Positions 1 through 7,931 of a DNA stretch of 19,248 nt are shown piece by piece. The position numbers were made by a program, and so were the translations under genes. Below the pieces are notes generated by a model. It did no database searches and was not told the origin of the DNA. It worked only from the letters and a program-made list of their open reading frames with translations. Each line of letters opens with the position of its first letter. The first letter of the stretch is position 1. The DNA is from Hydrogenophaga sp. GTDB lineage: Bacteria > Pseudomonadota > Gammaproteobacteria > Burkholderiales > Burkholderiaceae. The DNA lies in assembly GCA_025458545.1 (NCBI GenBank), contig JALOSH010000006.1, forward strand, positions 1-19,248, read 5' to 3'.

Positions 1-1
1 G

Positions 2-817
2 CTGGCCATGACGCAGCCGCCGCTGTCGCTCAACATCCAGCAGCTCGAAGCCGACGTGGGCGCGCGCCTGTTCGAGCGCAACAGCCGCGGCGTGGCGCTC
101 ACCGCCGCCGGGCTGGCCTTTCTGCCGCGCGCGCAGGCGCTGCTGGAGCAGGCGGCGATGGCGGCGCGCGAGGCGCGCGACGTGGGGCAGGGCCTGGCTG
201 GCCAGTTGCAGATTGGCTTTGCCGGCACGGTGCTGTACCGGGGCCTGCCCCAGGTGCTGCGCGACTTTGCCGCGGCGCACCCCAAGCTGCGGCTGGCGCT
301 GCGCGAGCTCAGCAGCAGCGAACAGCTGGTGGAGCTGGTGCACGACCGGCTGGACCTGGGCTTTGTCCACACCACGCGCGTGCCGGCGGGTTTCTCTCAG
401 ATCTTGGTGTCCAGCCAGCCGTTCATGGCCTGTCTTCCGTCCAGCCACCCATTGGCGAAGAAGAAGCGGCTGTCGCTGGATCAACTCCAGAGCGATGCGT
501 TTGCCATCGTGATGCGCGCCGTCTCGCCCGATTACCACGACCGCATCCTCGCCGCCTGCGCGGACGCGGGGTTCGAGCCCACGCTGGCTTTCGAGCTGCG
601 GCACTGGCTGAGCGTGGTCTCGGTGATCGCGCAGGGCCTGGGTGTGGGCCTGGTGCCCGCTGCGCTGCAGCAGGCGGGGCTGCCGGGCGTGGCCTTTGTG
701 CCGCTGGCCCAGCCGCTGGCGCCGTACGACACCCATTGCCTCTGGCGCACCGGACGAGATCAGTCGGCGCTGGGGGCCTTTCTGGCGGCGGTGCAGAAAG
801 CGGCCCCGCCCGGTTGA
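2..817 (+). CDS. LysR-family transcriptional regulator, 5' end outside window
   Basis: This is a DNA-binding transcription regulator of the LysR family that has lost its N-terminus to the window edge. The reading frame is open from base 2. The first visible residues (LAMTQPPLSLNIQQLE, then GARLFER and LTAAG) are the second half of the LysR winged helix-turn-helix, so roughly 25 to 35 residues lie upstream and the ATG at base 8 is internal. The rest is a typical effector-binding domain with the LQIGF strand start, a conserved FMACLPSSHPLA segment and a C-terminal VIAQGLGVGLVPA segment. It ends at TGA 815-817. The ligand and target genes cannot be read from the sequence. msrA follows on the same strand after 83 bases, but nothing shows that it is the target. 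The divergent gene that LysR regulators often control would lie to the left, outside the window. Confidence 0.93.
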   Translation: MAMTQPPLSLNIQQLEADVGARLFERNSRGVALTAAGLAFLPRAQALLEQAAMAAREARDVGQGLAGQLQIGFAGTVLYRGLPQVLRDFAAAHPKLRLALRELSSSEQLVELVHDRLDLGFVHTTRVPAGFSQILVSSQPFMACLPSSHPLAKKKRLSLDQLQSDAFAIVMRAVSPDYHDRILAACADAGFEPTLAFELRHWLSVVSVIAQGLGVGLVPAALQQAGLPGVAFVPLAQPLAPYDTHCLWRTGRDQSALGAFLAAVQKAAPPG

Positions 818-900
818 AGGTGTCTGCGCGAGCGCCTGCAGGCGACAGGCTGTGGTGCGACACTGAGGCCGACGTGAAAACCCGAAACAAGGATCGATTG

Positions 901-1428
901 ATGGAAACGCTGGTACTGGGCGGTGGCTGCTTCTGGTGCACCGAGTCGGTTTACAAAGAAGTGCGCGGGGTGACGGACGTGGAGTCCGGCTACAGCAACG
1001 GCCAAGTGCCGCAGCCCAGCTACGAAGACGTGTGCACCGGCACCACCGGCTGCAACGAGGTCGTGAAGCTGACCTACGACCCAGCGCTCATCAGCACCCG
1101 CGAGATCCTGGAGATCTTTTTTGTGGTCCACGACCCGACCACACTGAACCGCCAGGGCAACGACAGTGGCACGCAGTACCGCAGTGGCATTTACTTCACC
1201 ACTGAAGAACAGCGCACCACCGCGCAGGCGCTGATCGACGAGCTGACGGCGGACAGCGCGTTTGGCCGCCCCATCGTGACCGAGCTGCTGCCGCTGGCGC
1301 ACTACTGGCCCGCCGAGGATTACCACCAGGACTTCTTTGAGCGCAACCCGTACCAGGGCTACTGCATGGCGGTGGCGGCGCCCAAGGTGGCGAAGTTCAA
1401 GAAGACCTTCGCCCGACTGGCGAAGTGA
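901..1428 (+). CDS. msrA: peptide-methionine (S)-S-oxide reductase MsrA
   Basis: The enzyme reduces methionine-S-sulfoxide, free or in proteins, back to methionine and repairs oxidative damage in the cytoplasm. The 175-residue product is of normal single-domain length. It carries the MsrA active site GGCFWC with catalytic Cys10 and a nearby Cys13, followed by Glu15, then the SGYSNG and HDPTTLNRQGND segments that shape the sulfoxide pocket. The late Cys155 (GYC) could be a recycling cysteine. The frame is open further upstream, but the ATG at 901 is chosen because the family motif normally begins within the first 15 residues and an AAGGA ribosome site sits just before it. There is no signal peptide. 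It is not part of the zinc gene array that ends convergently to its right. Confidence 0.96.
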   Translation: METLVLGGGCFWCTESVYKEVRGVTDVESGYSNGQVPQPSYEDVCTGTTGCNEVVKLTYDPALISTREILEIFFVVHDPTTLNRQGNDSGTQYRSGIYFTTEEQRTTAQALIDELTADSAFGRPIVTELLPLAHYWPAEDYHQDFFERNPYQGYCMAVAAPKVAKFKKTFARLAK

Positions 1429-1803
1429 ATATCGACCATGGGACCACAGGGGCAAGCGGTTCCGGCTTGCGCCAGTTGGTTCGGTTCGCCAGGCGAGCTT
1501 GCCAAGCGGCACTTTCCGTTTGGCTGGTCACGAACGCGGCTCCAGCATGGGCACAGATGTTTCTGCCAGGTTATGGGGCTCACGGCGCGCCCATGTCAAA
1601 TCTTCTGTCGTCGAGCTAACTGACGCAGCAAATCGCCAACGACACCAGCTTTGTTCAGCGGGCCTCGCCGGGCCGCCCGGCGCGCCTGCGTTTTCCGCCT
1701 TGCAGCCCATCCCGACCGCGGGTGATCCCATCCACGGGGACTTGTTCAGCGTCGCCTTAGCGGTCAACATGGCTGCCACGCCGGCGCAGGCGGTGCCCCG
1801 GCG
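1429..1803. other. 375-base stretch without a convincing gene
   Basis: This lies between the end of msrA and the hairpin that ends the minus-strand array. I find no recognisable protein. A GTG at 1425 overlapping the msrA stop opens a 64-codon frame (1425-1619) whose middle resembles a signal peptide (AALSVWLVTNAAPAWAQ), but it stops 20 residues later and has no clear ribosome site. Two inverted repeats are visible: GCAAGC...GCTTGC at 1452-1470, with a 7-base loop, and a perfect 7-bp stem CGCCGGG/CCCGGCG with a 3-base loop at 1666-1682, followed by a short TTTT some 8 bases on. Either could end msrA transcription. It could be a decayed gene, but no family is identifiable. Confidence 0.45.
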
Positions 1804-1824
1804 CCGCGCTCCCTATGAGCGCGG
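1804..1824 (-). terminator. hairpin directly after the last gene of the minus-strand array
   Basis: A perfect 8-bp inverted repeat, CCGCGCTC/GAGCGCGG with a 5-base loop, begins two bases beyond the stop codon of the fused ABC ATPase. Its position fits the transcription end of the long array. It lacks a U-tract, as is common for hairpins in GC-rich genomes, so intrinsic termination is inferred rather than shown. Confidence 0.5.
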
Positions 1825-1826
1825 AT

Positions 1827-3290
1827 TCAACTGGCGGGGTGCAAGCTTCCTGCTTCCATGCGCCACTGCCGTTGTGTGGCGTTGCGGGCGAGATCCGGGT
1901 CGTGGCTGACCAGCAGCATGGCGCAGCCGCTCTCTGCCATGGCTTCGCACAGGGCTGCCATGGTTTCACGCTGCGTCAGCGCGTCCAGCCGCGAGGTGGG
2001 CTCGTCGGCGAACACGAACACCGGCTGCAGCAGCATGGCGCGCAGGATCGCGATTCGCTGCAGTTCGCCGCCCGAGACTTCGCTGGGCAAGCGGTCCAGC
2101 AGCTCGTCGGCCAGGCGCAGGCGTTGCAGCCAGTGCGCGATGGGTGCGGCGCTGAGTCGGTGCAGACGCAGCAGGCCGGTGATGCCCTGGCGCAGGGTCT
2201 GGCCGGGGGCGAACGAGGCCACCGGGTCCTGGTAAAGCTTCTGGAAGCGCCAGCCGGGCACATCGGCGCGGCGCTGCACCTGCCCCTGGTTCGGTTTCAG
2301 AACCCCCACCAGGACATTGCCGAGTGTGGTCTTGCCGCAGCCGCTGAGACCGACCACCGACACCGATTCGCCTTCGGCAATCGGCAGGCTCGCACCGTGC
2401 AGTACCGAGCGCTCGCCAAAGTTCACGCCTACCGAATGGGCGGCGATCACATGGTCCGTTGTTTCCGCGTTGCGCGGCGGTGTCAAAGAGGGCCAATGGC
2501 GCGGCTGCGCGGCGATCAGCTCGCGGGTGTAGGTGTGTTGTGGGTCTTGCAAGACGCTGGCCACCTCGCCCGCTTCGATGATGGTCCCCCGCCGCATCAC
2601 CGCCACCCGCCCGCCCAGGCGCAGCGCGAGATCCAGGTCGTGGGTGATGGTCAGCAGCGCCTGGCCTTGGCGCTGCGCGCTGGCCAGCAGCTGCGCCACC
2701 TGTTCGCAGGCGCCCGCGTCCAGGCCCTTGGTGGGCTCGTCGGCGATCAACACGCGCGCGTCGCTCTGGCTGGCGCAGGCGATGCCCACGCGCTGCGCCA
2801 TGCCGCCCGAGACCTGGTGCAACCACTGGTGCCCGGCGTGGGCCAGGCCCAGCGCGGCCAGGTGTTGATCGGCCTGGCGAAAAGCGGTGGCCCATCCATG
2901 CCCAGCGGCGTAGCGACCGGCCTCGGCCACCTGGGTGCGCAGCCGCATGACCGGGTTGAGCGCGGACCAGGGTTCTTGCGGCAGCATCACGATCTGCTGG
3001 CCCCACAACGGCTGCGTCTGGCGGCGTTGCCCGTCGGTGTCGTTGCCCACGATCTGCACCTGGCCGGTGGCACGCATCACCTCGGGCAGCGTGCCCATGA
3101 TGGCCTGCGCCAGCAGCGACTTGCCCGCGCCCGACTCCCCCACCAGCGTCAGGCGCTCGCCCGCGCACAGTTCGAAGCTGCAGCCTTGCAGCAGGGTACG
3201 GCCTTCGGGTTGCGCGGGGCTGGGCAGCAAGCGAATGCCCAGGTCCTGCACGCGCAGCAAGGTGTCGGTGTCTGGGATGGCTGCTCGCAT
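1827..3290 (-). CDS. fused double ATP-binding subunit of a peptide/nickel-type ABC importer
   Basis: This cytoplasmic ATPase should power the importer encoded by the three preceding genes. The 487 residues hold two complete nucleotide-binding domains, equivalent to DppD plus DppF (or NikD plus NikE) in one chain. Domain 1 has Walker A GESGAGKS (51-58), Q-loop LPQEPWSALNP, signature VSGGMAQR (160-167), Walker B VLIADEPT and switch His ITHD. Domain 2 has GLSGCGKTT (314-322), YQDPVASF, signature VSGGELQR (405-412), FVFADEPTSRLD and VSHD. Both catalytic sets look intact. ATG 3290 is taken as the start; a GTG two codons upstream (3296) would overlap the permease stop as GTGA and is an alternative. 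The substrate is not encoded here; the fusion is YejF-like in layout only. Confidence 0.93.
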   Translation of the reverse strand: MRAAIPDTDTLLRVQDLGIRLLPSPAQPEGRTLLQGCSFELCAGERLTLVGESGAGKSLLAQAIMGTLPEVMRATGQVQIVGNDTDGQRRQTQPLWGQQIVMLPQEPWSALNPVMRLRTQVAEAGRYAAGHGWATAFRQADQHLAALGLAHAGHQWLHQVSGGMAQRVGIACASQSDARVLIADEPTKGLDAGACEQVAQLLASAQRQGQALLTITHDLDLALRLGGRVAVMRRGTIIEAGEVASVLQDPQHTYTRELIAAQPRHWPSLTPPRNAETTDHVIAAHSVGVNFGERSVLHGASLPIAEGESVSVVGLSGCGKTTLGNVLVGVLKPNQGQVQRRADVPGWRFQKLYQDPVASFAPGQTLRQGITGLLRLHRLSAAPIAHWLQRLRLADELLDRLPSEVSGGELQRIAILRAMLLQPVFVFADEPTSRLDALTQRETMAALCEAMAESGCAMLLVSHDPDLARNATQRQWRMEAGSLHPAS

Positions 3291-3292
3291 GT

Positions 3293-4093
3293 TCACGCCG
3301 TCACCCCTGCGGGCTTGTCGTCCGCCGCGCGGCCCACGATGGCCTGCAGCGCGCCGATCACCAGCACCAGCGCCACCACCGGCGCCGCGAGCAGCCAAGG
3401 TGCTTCTTGGTAGTACGGCAGGGCCTCGGTCATCATCAGGCCCAGTTCGGCCTGCGGCGGGCGTACGCCCACGCTGATGAAGCCCAGCGCCGCGATGGCC
3501 AGCACTGCGTTGGCCACCGCATAGGCCCACAGCCGGGCCAGCACGCCCGCCATAGGTTGCAGCACATGCCAGCGAAAGATGTACAGCGGGCCGAAGCCCA
3601 GCAGGCGCGCTGCCTGCACCGGCTGGCCCAGCAAGGCCGAGCGCGCATGGGAGCGCACGAGCCGGAAAAACTCGACCCATGCGGTGAGCACCAGTCCGGT
3701 GTAGAGCGCCCACTTTTCGCCAGGCGCGATGGCCGCGATCAACAGCACCCAGAGCAGACCGGGGATGGCGGCCACGGCATCGGCAGCGACCGACACGGCG
3801 CGGTCCACCCAGCCGCCCCGCGCGGCAGCCAGCAGGCCCAGCGCCGAGCCCAGCACCACCGCCAGCAGGGCGGACGCGAGCGCCAGCCCGAGCGAGGTGC
3901 GCAGGCCTTCACCCAGGCGGGCCAGGTGGTCGCGGCCCAGGTGATCGGTGCCGAGCCAGTGCCGCGCCTCGGGCGGCAGCAAGCTGGCCATGAGGTCTTG
4001 CGCGTGCGGGTCGGGCGCCAGCAGCGGGGTGAGCAGCGTCACCGCGGCGATCAGCAGCAGCACCGCGAAAGGCAGGGCATGTGAGGGCTTCAT
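3293..4093 (-). CDS. ABC importer permease, DppC/OppC/NikC type
   Basis: This is the second inner-membrane permease of the peptide/nickel-type importer. The 266-residue product begins with one membrane segment (about residues 7-24), then the WLGTDHLGRDHLARL segment that is the hallmark of the DppC/OppC subfamily. A BPD-type transmembrane domain follows with about five helices and an EAA-type coupling region around ARLLGFGPLYIFRWHVLQPM. It is slightly shorter than most DppC proteins (about 280-300). ATG 4093 overlaps the TGA of the upstream permease (ATGA), indicating translational coupling. The frame is open upstream, but the chosen ATG gives the family's usual N-terminus. It ends 2 bases before the ATPase gene's ATG. 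Confidence 0.92.
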   Translation of the reverse strand: MKPSHALPFAVLLLIAAVTLLTPLLAPDPHAQDLMASLLPPEARHWLGTDHLGRDHLARLGEGLRTSLGLALASALLAVVLGSALGLLAAARGGWVDRAVSVAADAVAAIPGLLWVLLIAAIAPGEKWALYTGLVLTAWVEFFRLVRSHARSALLGQPVQAARLLGFGPLYIFRWHVLQPMAGVLARLWAYAVANAVLAIAALGFISVGVRPPQAELGLMMTEALPYYQEAPWLLAAPVVALVLVIGALQAIVGRAADDKPAGVTA

Positions 4094-5067
4094 GGGGTGG
4101 CCCCTTGGTCGCGGTGCGAGGTGGCGGCCTGCGCGTCGGCCAGGCGCGGGTCCAGTGCGTGCAGCAGCAGGTCGATGGTGCCGCTGAGCAACACGAACAG
4201 CAGCGCCATGGTGAGCGCGGTGCCCTGGATCATGGGCACATCGCGGGCGATGACGGCGTGCACCAGCGCGTGGCCAATGCCGGGCCAGGCGAACAGGGTT
4301 TCGACCACCACCATGCCCTCGATCAGCAGCACCAGCTGCACGCCCGCGTAGGCCAGCGTTGCCAGCAGGATTTGCGGCAGCGCATGGCGCCACAAGGCAG
4401 CGCGCAGCGGCAGGCCCTTGACCTGGGCGAACTCGAAAGCGTCCGAGCGCAGCAGTTTGAGCGCCGCGTCGCGCACCACCTGGGTGAAGCCGGGGCACAG
4501 CGCCAGCGCCAGTGTGAGGGCGGGCAGGAACACATGGTCCGCATCTTCATGCCCGGCCACCGGGAACCAGCCCAGTTCCACCGCCAGCCAGGTCGACAGC
4601 ACCACACCGATGAGGAATGAAGGGCTGGCGCGCAACACGGTGTTCAGCGCGTCCACCGCGCGGCGCAGCCAGCCGCCGGGGTGCAGCGCTGTCCACAGAC
4701 CCAGCGTCAGACCCAGGGCCAGCGCCATGCCCCAGGCCACCAGCGACAACCACAACGTGTGGCCCAACTGGTAGGCCACCAGCTTCAACACCGGGTCGCC
4801 CAGCACCATGGATCGGCCCAAATCGCCTTGCGCCATCTGCAGCAGCCATTCGCCCCAGCGGACGAGCGCAGGGCGGTCCAGGCCCAGCTCGGCGCGCACC
4901 GCCTCGGCGATCTCGGTGTTCACCACGTCGTAGCCGTAGCGGCCAGCGGCGATGCGGTAGGCCGCGTCGCCCGGCAGCAGCTCGGCCATGACGAAGCACA
5001 GCGTGCCCACCGAGAACAGCGCAAACACCGCCTGCAACAGCAGGCGGGACACACGGCGACCGAGCAT
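4090..5067 (-). CDS. ABC importer permease, DppB/OppB/NikB type
   Basis: This is the first inner-membrane permease of the same importer. The 325-residue length is normal for DppB. The N-terminal helix (about residues 7-28) is followed by the LPGD motif and a periplasmic stretch with LGLDRPALVRWGEWL, then the transmembrane domain. The coupling region reads KGLPLRAALWRHALPQIL, and the C-terminus carries the subfamily signature VVVETLFAWPGIGHALVHAV. The start overlaps the binding-protein stop as TGATG at 5069-5065, so the two genes are coupled. Family membership is secure. Whether the substrate is a peptide, a nickel or zinc chelate or something else cannot be told from the permease. Confidence 0.93.
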   Translation of the reverse strand: MLGRRVSRLLLQAVFALFSVGTLCFVMAELLPGDAAYRIAAGRYGYDVVNTEIAEAVRAELGLDRPALVRWGEWLLQMAQGDLGRSMVLGDPVLKLVAYQLGHTLWLSLVAWGMALALGLTLGLWTALHPGGWLRRAVDALNTVLRASPSFLIGVVLSTWLAVELGWFPVAGHEDADHVFLPALTLALALCPGFTQVVRDAALKLLRSDAFEFAQVKGLPLRAALWRHALPQILLATLAYAGVQLVLLIEGMVVVETLFAWPGIGHALVHAVIARDVPMIQGTALTMALLFVLLSGTIDLLLHALDPRLADAQAATSHRDQGATP

Positions 5068-6626
5068 CAGGCCGCCCAGCCCATGCGGCTGATGCGGTAG
5101 CTGCGCTCCAGCGGGTCCACGCTCACATTCGTCAGGCGGGTGCTGGCGGTCACCGAATGCTGGTACCAGGCCACCGGAATCACCGGCAGCTCGGCCTGCA
5201 TCACGGTGGCGATGGAGCCGCGCAGCGCGGAGCGGCGTTTGCTGTCCACCGCCTGGCTCATGTCGTTGAGGGTCTGGCTGACCTGCGCACTCTGCCAACC
5301 CATGGCGCCCCAGTCGCCGCCCTTGGGCCCAAAGTCTTGCAGCAGGGTGCCCAGCGGGTCGGGCACCAGGCCGTAGTTGCGGGCCAGCAGGGCCAGCTCC
5401 AGTGCACCGCTCTGATGGCCGCTGGGGATTTCGCTGGAGTTGCCGACCGAGACCGCCATGTCGATGCCCACTGCCTTGAATTGCGCCTGGATGGCGGTGG
5501 CCATGGGGGGCAGCTCGGGGCGGTCGGAGAAGGTGCGCAGCGTGACCTTGAACACCTCGCCCACCGGGTTGCGCAGCAGGCCGTCGCTGCCCGGTTGCCA
5601 GCCGGCATCGCGCAGCAGCGCGCGGGCCTGCTCCACGTTCTGGGTCAGCGGTGCCAGGCCGGGCACATGCCATTCGGCCATGATGGGCGGGAACAGTTGT
5701 GTGGCGGCGGCTTCGGGCGCCCGCAGCAGGGCCGTGGCCATGCCTTTGCGGTCCAGCGCCAGGCTCAGGGCACGGCGAACCCGCACGTCCGACAGGTAGC
5801 GGTGGCCCGCGTTGACCTTGATGTAGATGGTGCGCGGCAAGGCTTGCAGGTTCAGCTTGAGCTTGCGGTTGGCCCGCAGCCGCTCGTAGCTCACCGGGTC
5901 GTGCGTGAAGGTCAGATCGGCCTGACCGGCCGAGGCCATCATGCCGCGCGTCTCGCCGCGCGAAGCGCCCAGGTAGTCCACCGCTTCGATCAGCGGCTTC
6001 TTGCCGTCAAAACCTTCGAACCGGCGCGTGCGCATCGACTGCGGCGGGCTCACCTCGACCACCTGGAACGGGCCGGAGCCGATCAGTTGTTTGACGCTGC
6101 CGTCGGCCGCGAACGCAGCGGGCGCCAGGATCAAGGTGCTGTTGTGCGCGAGGAACGCGGGCAGCGCGCTGAAGGGCTTGGCCAGTTTGACCACCACCTC
6201 GCCGCCCTGCGCCACGATCTGCTGCGCGCCCGTGTTGCGCAGCACGCCCGGCTGTGCCAGCGCGCGCTGCAGGCAGGCGGCCACGGCCTCGGCGGTGACC
6301 GGGGTGTTGTCGTGAAAGCGCGCCGTGGAGCGGATGGCGAACCGCCATTCCAGCCCGTTGGGCGCCACGCTCCAGCTGCGCGCCAGGCCGGGAACCAGCA
6401 GGCCCTGGTCGTCCACCTCGACCAGAGTTTCTGCGATCTCCAGTCGGGTGAAAACGTAGCCAGTCTTGGACGGGTCGAGGTTCATCACCTCCCAGGGCGA
6501 GACCACCTTGAGCGCGCGCGAGCCCTGTGCCCAAGCCAGAGAAGGCAGGCCCGCAGGCAGCACCGCGGCGGCGCAGGCCGTGGCGATCAGGTGGCGACGG
6601 GAAAGGGATGTGGGCAAGGTGTTCAT
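5067..6626 (-). CDS. family 5 extracytoplasmic substrate-binding protein (OppA/DppA/NikA type)
   Basis: This periplasmic receptor should deliver substrate to the two downstream permeases. The 519-residue product starts with MNTLPTSLSRRHLIAT and a hydrophobic run ending SLAWA|QG near residue 33. The twin arginine followed by HLIA suggests Tat export, though Sec cannot be excluded. The mature part shows SBP_bac_5 features: LEIAETLVEVDDQGLLVPGLARSW, then FHDNTPVTAEAVAACL, VRRALSLALDRK and a Pro-rich C-terminal lobe. The layout resembles NikA and CntA as well as peptide receptors, and the selectivity is unknown. ATG 6626 is chosen because it puts the RR motif at residues 10-11; an ATG at 6686, touching the previous stop, would add 20 residues. 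There is no clear Shine-Dalgarno at 6626. It is the first of a four-gene importer set. Confidence 0.9.
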   Translation of the reverse strand: MNTLPTSLSRRHLIATACAAAVLPAGLPSLAWAQGSRALKVVSPWEVMNLDPSKTGYVFTRLEIAETLVEVDDQGLLVPGLARSWSVAPNGLEWRFAIRSTARFHDNTPVTAEAVAACLQRALAQPGVLRNTGAQQIVAQGGEVVVKLAKPFSALPAFLAHNSTLILAPAAFAADGSVKQLIGSGPFQVVEVSPPQSMRTRRFEGFDGKKPLIEAVDYLGASRGETRGMMASAGQADLTFTHDPVSYERLRANRKLKLNLQALPRTIYIKVNAGHRYLSDVRVRRALSLALDRKGMATALLRAPEAAATQLFPPIMAEWHVPGLAPLTQNVEQARALLRDAGWQPGSDGLLRNPVGEVFKVTLRTFSDRPELPPMATAIQAQFKAVGIDMAVSVGNSSEIPSGHQSGALELALLARNYGLVPDPLGTLLQDFGPKGGDWGAMGWQSAQVSQTLNDMSQAVDSKRRSALRGSIATVMQAELPVIPVAWYQHSVTASTRLTNVSVDPLERSYRISRMGWAA

Positions 6627-6686
6627 GACGGAAAGTGAAGTTGAGAATTTGAGAACTATTCGAAAAATGGGGAATGGTGACGGCAT
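6627..6686 (-). promoter_or_regulatory. AT-rich 60-base spacer before the importer genes
   Basis: This is the largest gap in the minus-strand array and is clearly richer in A and T than its surroundings. On the minus strand it has a direct repeat, TTCTCAA, at 6655-6649 and 6647-6641, and a short A/T run (6661-6668). No palindrome of the type seen in front of zur is present and no good -35/-10 pair stands out. It may hold an internal promoter for the importer, or be only a leader. Confidence 0.2.
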
Positions 6687-7910
6687 TCAGAACTCGTTCT
6701 GCAAGGCCCTAACACCTTTGACCAGATCGATGTTGGTGCGGGCCACGTCTTCAGAGAACTCGGTGGCCGAAAAGCTGACGTTTGGCAGGTTCGCCAGCTC
6801 GGTCTTGGGTCCCAACTTTTCGCCGGGTCTAGCGAACGGGGTGTTGGCGGATGGTTCCAATTGACGGGGTGGCACCCGGGCGATGGCGTCGCGGATGGCG
6901 GCGATGTGATCGGGCGTGGTGCCACAGCAACCCCCCACCAGGTTGAGCAGGCCATCCCGCGCCATCTCGCCGAGCAGCCGCGAGGTGACCTCCGGGGTTT
7001 CATCGAACCCGGTGTCGCTCATCGGGTTGGGCAGACCGGCGTTGGGGTAGCAACTGATGAAGGTGTTGCCTGCAGCCTTGGCGAGTTCGCTGAGGTAGGG
7101 GCGCATCAGGGCGGCGCCCATGGCGCAATTGAGTCCGACGGCCAGTGGCTGAGCGTGGCGCACGCTGGCCCAGAAACCGCCCACGGTCTGCCCGCTCAGG
7201 ATGCGTCCCGAGGCATCGGTGACCGTACCGCTGAGGACAATGGGAAGGCGTTCGCCGGTGGCGTCAAAAGCCTCTTCAATCGCAAACAAGGCGGCCTTGG
7301 CGTTGAGTGTGTCGAAGATCGTTTCAACCAGCAGCAGATCTGCGCCACCTTCAATCAACCCTTGCGCTTGCTCGAAGTACGCCAGGCGCAGGGTGTCGAA
7401 ACTCACGTTGCGCGCAGCAGGATCGTTCACATCGGGGCTGATGCTGGCGGTGCGCGGCGTCGGACCCATGGCGCCCGCCACCCAGCGGGGCGCATGGGGC
7501 GTGGCGACCGCGTCGCAGGCACGCCGGGCCAACCGGGCAGCAACCACGTTCATCTCGCGTGCCAAGTGGGCCAGGCCATAGTCGGCCTGGGCGATGGCAT
7601 TGGCACCAAAGGTGTTGGTTTCGATCACGTCGGCGCCCGCTGCCAGGTAGGCCGCATGAATCCGGGTGATGGTGTCTGGCTGCGTGAGACACAGCAGTTC
7701 GTTGTTGCCTTTGAGTTCGCTGGGGTGCCCGCCCAAGCGGTCACCGCGAAAGTGCGCCTCGGTCAAACCCATTTGCTGGATCATGGTGCCCATGGCGCCG
7801 TCCATGAGCACGATGCGTTCGCGAAGCAGGCCTGAGAGCGTTTGGGCACGCGTGTAATCGCGAACAGGCGCGGCCTTTGGAGTGTCTGGGGACAAGGTGG
7901 TTGCGTACAT
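6687..7910 (-). CDS. stand-alone MetH homocysteine S-methyltransferase domain
   Basis: The product matches the N-terminal homocysteine-binding barrel of cobalamin-dependent methionine synthase (MetH): [65 protein letters not shown] and [17 protein letters not shown]. The zinc ligands that activate homocysteine are present as Cys262 (GLNCA) and Cys328/Cys329 ([11 protein letters not shown]). The pterin, B12-binding and activation domains of full MetH (about 1200 residues) are absent. This protein has 407 residues, the last 55 or so being an extension with no match I recognise. Split MetH is known in Burkholderiales, where the remaining domains are a second gene, but none is in this window. It follows DUF1636 after 21 bases and precedes the importer genes. 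Methyl donor and physiological role are open. Confidence 0.88.
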   Translation of the reverse strand: MYATTLSPDTPKAAPVRDYTRAQTLSGLLRERIVLMDGAMGTMIQQMGLTEAHFRGDRLGGHPSELKGNNELLCLTQPDTITRIHAAYLAAGADVIETNTFGANAIAQADYGLAHLAREMNVVAARLARRACDAVATPHAPRWVAGAMGPTPRTASISPDVNDPAARNVSFDTLRLAYFEQAQGLIEGGADLLLVETIFDTLNAKAALFAIEEAFDATGERLPIVLSGTVTDASGRILSGQTVGGFWASVRHAQPLAVGLNCAMGAALMRPYLSELAKAAGNTFISCYPNAGLPNPMSDTGFDETPEVTSRLLGEMARDGLLNLVGGCCGTTPDHIAAIRDAIARVPPRQLEPSANTPFARPGEKLGPKTELANLPNVSFSATEFSEDVARTNIDLVKGVRALQNEF

Positions 7911-7931
7911 GGGTCTTTGCAGTGAGTGTGT

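Noticed and set aside
833..844. Perfect 12-base palindrome CGCCTGCAGGCG between the LysR gene and msrA, as a terminator or operator
   Set aside because: It has no loop, is GC-rich as expected by chance in this genome, and has no second copy or T-run. Not supported as a site.
1337..1909. 190-residue plus-strand frame across the msrA end and the gap
   Set aside because: It overlaps msrA out of frame, has biased Arg/Trp composition and crosses the hairpin and ATPase end. No family match.
1815..3413. 532-residue plus-strand frame opposite the ATPase
   Set aside because: Gln/His/Ala-rich antisense shadow of a well-conserved ATPase gene. Similar long antisense frames at 5157-6638 and 6861-7835 were rejected for the same reason.
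3291..3713. N-terminal extension of the fused ATPase to 628 residues
   Set aside because: The added sequence is a shadow of the permease gene in another frame, rich in Gly, Ala and Arg. The ATPase fold starts at about 3290.
1827..6626. Naming the importer nikABCDE or dppABCDF
   Set aside because: The superfamily is clear but the cargo is not. Nothing visible separates nickel, peptide or metallophore transport, so no gene symbols were given.
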